From: SAR202 cluster bacterium
Lineage (GTDB): Bacteria; Chloroflexota; Dehalococcoidia; SAR202; CAJWER01
Reading direction: 5' to 3'
NCBI GenBank assembly: GCA_030740335.1
Contig: JASLXL010000047.1
Coordinates: forward strand, 1 to 15,791
DNA length: 15,791 nt
Shown here: one piece after another, positions 14,052-15,791 of the stretch
How the letters are laid out: each line of letters begins with the position of its first letter
Position numbering within the stretch: the stretch's first letter is position 1
Notes under the pieces: model-generated
The model's database searches: none
The model's input: only the letters and a program-made list of their open reading frames with translations
What the model was told of the DNA's origin: nothing
Translations under genes and position numbers: made by a program

Positions 14052-15500
14052 ATGCCCGACAAGCCAAACGTCCTGCTAATCTGCGCCGACCACTGGGGCG
14101 GCATGCTGACCCGTCCCGGCGGACACCCGGTCGTGATGACGCCCACGCTATCGCAGCTGGCGAGACTCGGTACCTGGTACGCCAATACGTACTCTCCCGC
14201 TCCCTCATGCATCCCCGCCCGCCGTTCGCTAATGACCGGCCTATCTGTGCGTACACACGGCGATCGTGTTTTCAAGGAGCGTGAGGAGCTGCCGGACGTC
14301 CCGACGCTGGCCCAAACATTTCGGAACGCCGGATACCAGGCCTCCGCTGTCGGCAAGCTCCACGCATACCCACAACGCGACCGTATCGGGTTCGACGAAG
14401 TGATACTGAACGAGGAGGGCCGCCACCACCTAGAGGGCAACGCGGACGACTGGGAGATGTACCTTGCGGACAAGGGCTACGCCGGTAAGGAGTACGCGGC
14501 CGGCCACAGCAGCAGCGACTACAACGTCACCCCATGGCACCTGCCCGACGAGGCGCACCCGACCAACTGGACCACGCGGGAGATGTGCCGCACGATCAGA
14601 CGACGCGACCCACGAAAGCCCGCTTTCTGGTACATGTCCCACATCGCCCCACACCCACCGATGTGGCCGTTGCAGTCGTATCTGGACCTGTACCGTGACA
14701 TCGAGATCGACCCTCCGGCCATGGGCGAGTGGACCAAAGACCCGGACACAGTCCCGTGGATGTTGAAGGCATACAACGACGGCGGAGGAGCCATGAAAGG
14801 CGCTCCGGCCCATGAGATAAAGGAGGCCCGCCGCGCCTTCTACGCCCTGATCACACATATTGACCATCAGCTAAGGGTAGTCATCGGTGCGCTGAGGGAA
14901 GAGGGGATCCTGGACAACACGATCGTAGCGCTAACCGCCGACCACGGGGACATGCTCGGCGACCACGGCCGCTGGGCCAAGACCCTCATGTTCGACATGT
15001 CGGCAAAGGTGCCTATGGTCATCGTGCCGCCAAAGGGTGACGAGAGGATCACCCCCGGTCAGGTCGACAGCCGTCTCGTCGAGACCATGGACATCATGCC
15101 CACGCTGCTGGAGCTGGCCGGGGTTCCAGTTCCCGATACCGTCGAGGGGACTTCATTGTTAACCGACGAGAGCAGGGATCACATCTATGGTGAGCACTGG
15201 GAGGGCGATTTCGCCAACCGCATGGTTCGGGACTCGCGCTACAAGCTGATCTACTACCCCGTCGGCAACAGCTTCCAGCTATTCGACATGCAAGAGGACC
15301 GTCGGGAGGAGCACGACCTCAGCGAGTCGGCAGACCACGCCACAATACGTGGCCGCCTGACCGACCTGCTCATCGATCACTTGTACGGCGTAGACTTGGA
15401 GTGGCTGCAGGACGGCAAACTCGTCGGGGTGCCCCTAAAGCCACTGCCCCAATACCAGGACCGAGGACTGGGAGCCCAGCGCGGTATTCGATACATGTAG
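14052..15500 (+). CDS. Type I sulfatase (arylsulfatase family, formylglycine-dependent)
   Basis: A 482-residue sulfatase. The activation motif CIPAR (Cys53-Arg57, in SCIPARRSLMTG) fits C-x-P-x-R, so Cys53 should be converted to formylglycine. Other active-site residues are visible: Asp13 in CADHWGG (metal), Lys102 and His104 in VGKLH, His201 in APHPP, Asp297 and His298 in TADHGDMLGDHG (metal), and Lys310 in WAKT. The C-terminal part (YKLIYYPVGNSFQLFDMQEDRREEHDL) is the usual small sulfatase subdomain. The N-terminus PNVLLICADH begins the core directly, with no signal peptide, so the enzyme is probably cytoplasmic. Ribosome site AAGGAG lies 7 bp before the ATG. It should hydrolyse a sulfate ester of an imported compound; the substrate is unknown. 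The activating formylglycine enzyme is not in the window. Confidence 0.95.
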   Translation: MPDKPNVLLICADHWGGMLTRPGGHPVVMTPTLSQLARLGTWYANTYSPAPSCIPARRSLMTGLSVRTHGDRVFKEREELPDVPTLAQTFRNAGYQASAVGKLHAYPQRDRIGFDEVILNEEGRHHLEGNADDWEMYLADKGYAGKEYAAGHSSSDYNVTPWHLPDEAHPTNWTTREMCRTIRRRDPRKPAFWYMSHIAPHPPMWPLQSYLDLYRDIEIDPPAMGEWTKDPDTVPWMLKAYNDGGGAMKGAPAHEIKEARRAFYALITHIDHQLRVVIGALREEGILDNTIVALTADHGDMLGDHGRWAKTLMFDMSAKVPMVIVPPKGDERITPGQVDSRLVETMDIMPTLLELAGVPVPDTVEGTSLLTDESRDHIYGEHWEGDFANRMVRDSRYKLIYYPVGNSFQLFDMQEDRREEHDLSESADHATIRGRLTDLLIDHLYGVDLEWLQDGKLVGVPLKPLPQYQDRGLGAQRGIRYM

Positions 15501-15519
15501 AGGTGGCGAGACACCCAGC

Positions 15520-15598
15520 CATATCACTCTGAGCAACATCAACGAATCTGCGACGAAGGGGCCACTCTCCGGCGTTGCTAGCAATGACGGTGACACTG
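15520..15598. repeat. Degraded palindromic CTGAG-type element
   Basis: TATCACTCTGAGC (15522-15534) followed by AACGAATCTG (15541-15550) aligns with the left half of the element at 9968-10082 (TTTCATTCTGAGC...GAAGAATCTG). The right side, GGCGTTGCTAGCAATGAC (15571-15588), resembles a decayed version of the inverted right end. It starts about 20 bp after the sulfatase stop. Confidence 0.45.
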
Positions 15599-15626
15599 AT
15601 CACCACTGCCAGTCAAATACCCCACT

Positions 15627-15655
15627 TTGATCCTCGGGCAGGTCGCGCCTATAAT
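15627..15655 (+). promoter_or_regulatory. Sigma-70-type promoter of the oxidoreductase gene
   Basis: TTGATC (15627-15632, four of six matches) and TATAAT (15650-15655, perfect) are 17 bp apart. The -10 is 35 bp before the start codon, giving a short leader of about 28 bases containing the ribosome site GTGAGGA. This is the most convincing promoter in the window and makes the oxidoreductase the head of a new unit. Confidence 0.7.
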
Positions 15656-15690
15656 TGCGACCACCAAACGCAGCCTGAAGTGAGGACACA

Positions 15691-15791
15691 ATGCTGAAGA
15701 CCGTCATTATCGGAGCAGGCAGGCGTGCACAGGCCGCCCACTACCCGGCCTTGAGCCGCCAGGAAGACCTGTCGATTTCAGCCGTCGTGGA
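15691..15791 (+). CDS. Gfo/Idh/MocA family oxidoreductase (partial, N-terminus only)
   Basis: Only the first 33 codons are in the window; the frame is open to the right edge. MLKTVIIGAGRRAQAAHYPAL has the hydrophobic first strand and the dinucleotide-binding glycine motif (GAGRRA), followed by HYPAL, the pattern of the Gfo/Idh/MocA NAD(P)-dependent dehydrogenases, and then the second strand ISAVVD. Members usually act on sugars, inositol or related compounds. Ribosome site GTGAGGA ends a few bases before the ATG. A role in carbohydrate use next to the sulfatase would make sense, but the substrate cannot be inferred from this fragment. Confidence 0.8.
   Translation, partial: MLKTVIIGAGRRAQAAHYPALSRQEDLSISAVV

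Noticed and set aside
13844..14473. A 209-residue open frame on the - strand opposite the sulfatase start
   Set aside because: It covers the sulfatase N-terminus and repeat copy D; its sequence is low in recognisable motifs and it reads through the pyrimidine tract as a Lys/Arg run, which indicates a chance frame.

Overview
The window reads as a stretch of a free-living bacterial chromosome with fairly high G+C. It carries a divergent pair of transcription units, and most of the window is a string of catabolic or scavenging genes on the + strand. The mix of hydantoinase-type subunits, an amidohydrolase, a sulfatase, a Gfo/Idh/MocA oxidoreductase and a DinB-like protein, with structured repeats in the gaps, fits a heterotrophic Chloroflexota bacterium (Dehalococcoidia or marine SAR202-like). 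That placement is inference from gene content; no rRNA or marker gene is present to prove it.

Layout. Positions 1-1855 (- strand) hold an ABC exporter pair of the MacB/LolCDE type: an ATPase, then a FtsX-like permease that overlaps it by one base and runs off the left edge. A 395 bp divergent intergenic region follows (1856-2250), with a good -35 for the rightward unit. Positions 2251-7726 (+) form a compact operon: hyuA, hyuB and an N-acyl-D-amino-acid deacylase-like amidohydrolase, with gaps of 28 and 33 bp. After a 477 bp repeat-rich gap comes a second hyuB paralogue (8204-9955). Then, each behind its own intergenic region, come a 588-residue protein with a probable glycosidase-like barrel (10306-12072), a P-loop kinase-like protein (12352-13074), a DinB/DfsB-like four-helix protein (13317-13787), a cytoplasmic type I sulfatase (14052-15500) and the start of a Gfo/Idh/MocA dehydrogenase (15691 to the right edge).

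How the genes may work together. HyuA and HyuB families together open cyclic amides (hydantoins, oxoproline, lactams) using ATP. The downstream amidohydrolase keeps the metal ligands of D-aminoacylases and could deacylate the ring-opened product. This suggests a scavenging pathway for cyclic or N-acylated amino compounds; the substrate cannot be read from sequence. The sulfatase, barrel protein and oxidoreductase suggest use of sulfated or sugar-like compounds.

The most unusual feature lies outside the genes. Four diverged copies of one element (two tandem hairpins, then a pyrimidine tract ending TTTTTTCTT or similar) occur in four separate gaps, all in the same orientation and all just ahead of a gene. 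One stem shows compensatory base changes. A second family of degenerate palindromic repeats (CTGAG...GAATCT type) lies in three gaps. No tRNA, rRNA, CRISPR array or insertion sequence was seen.
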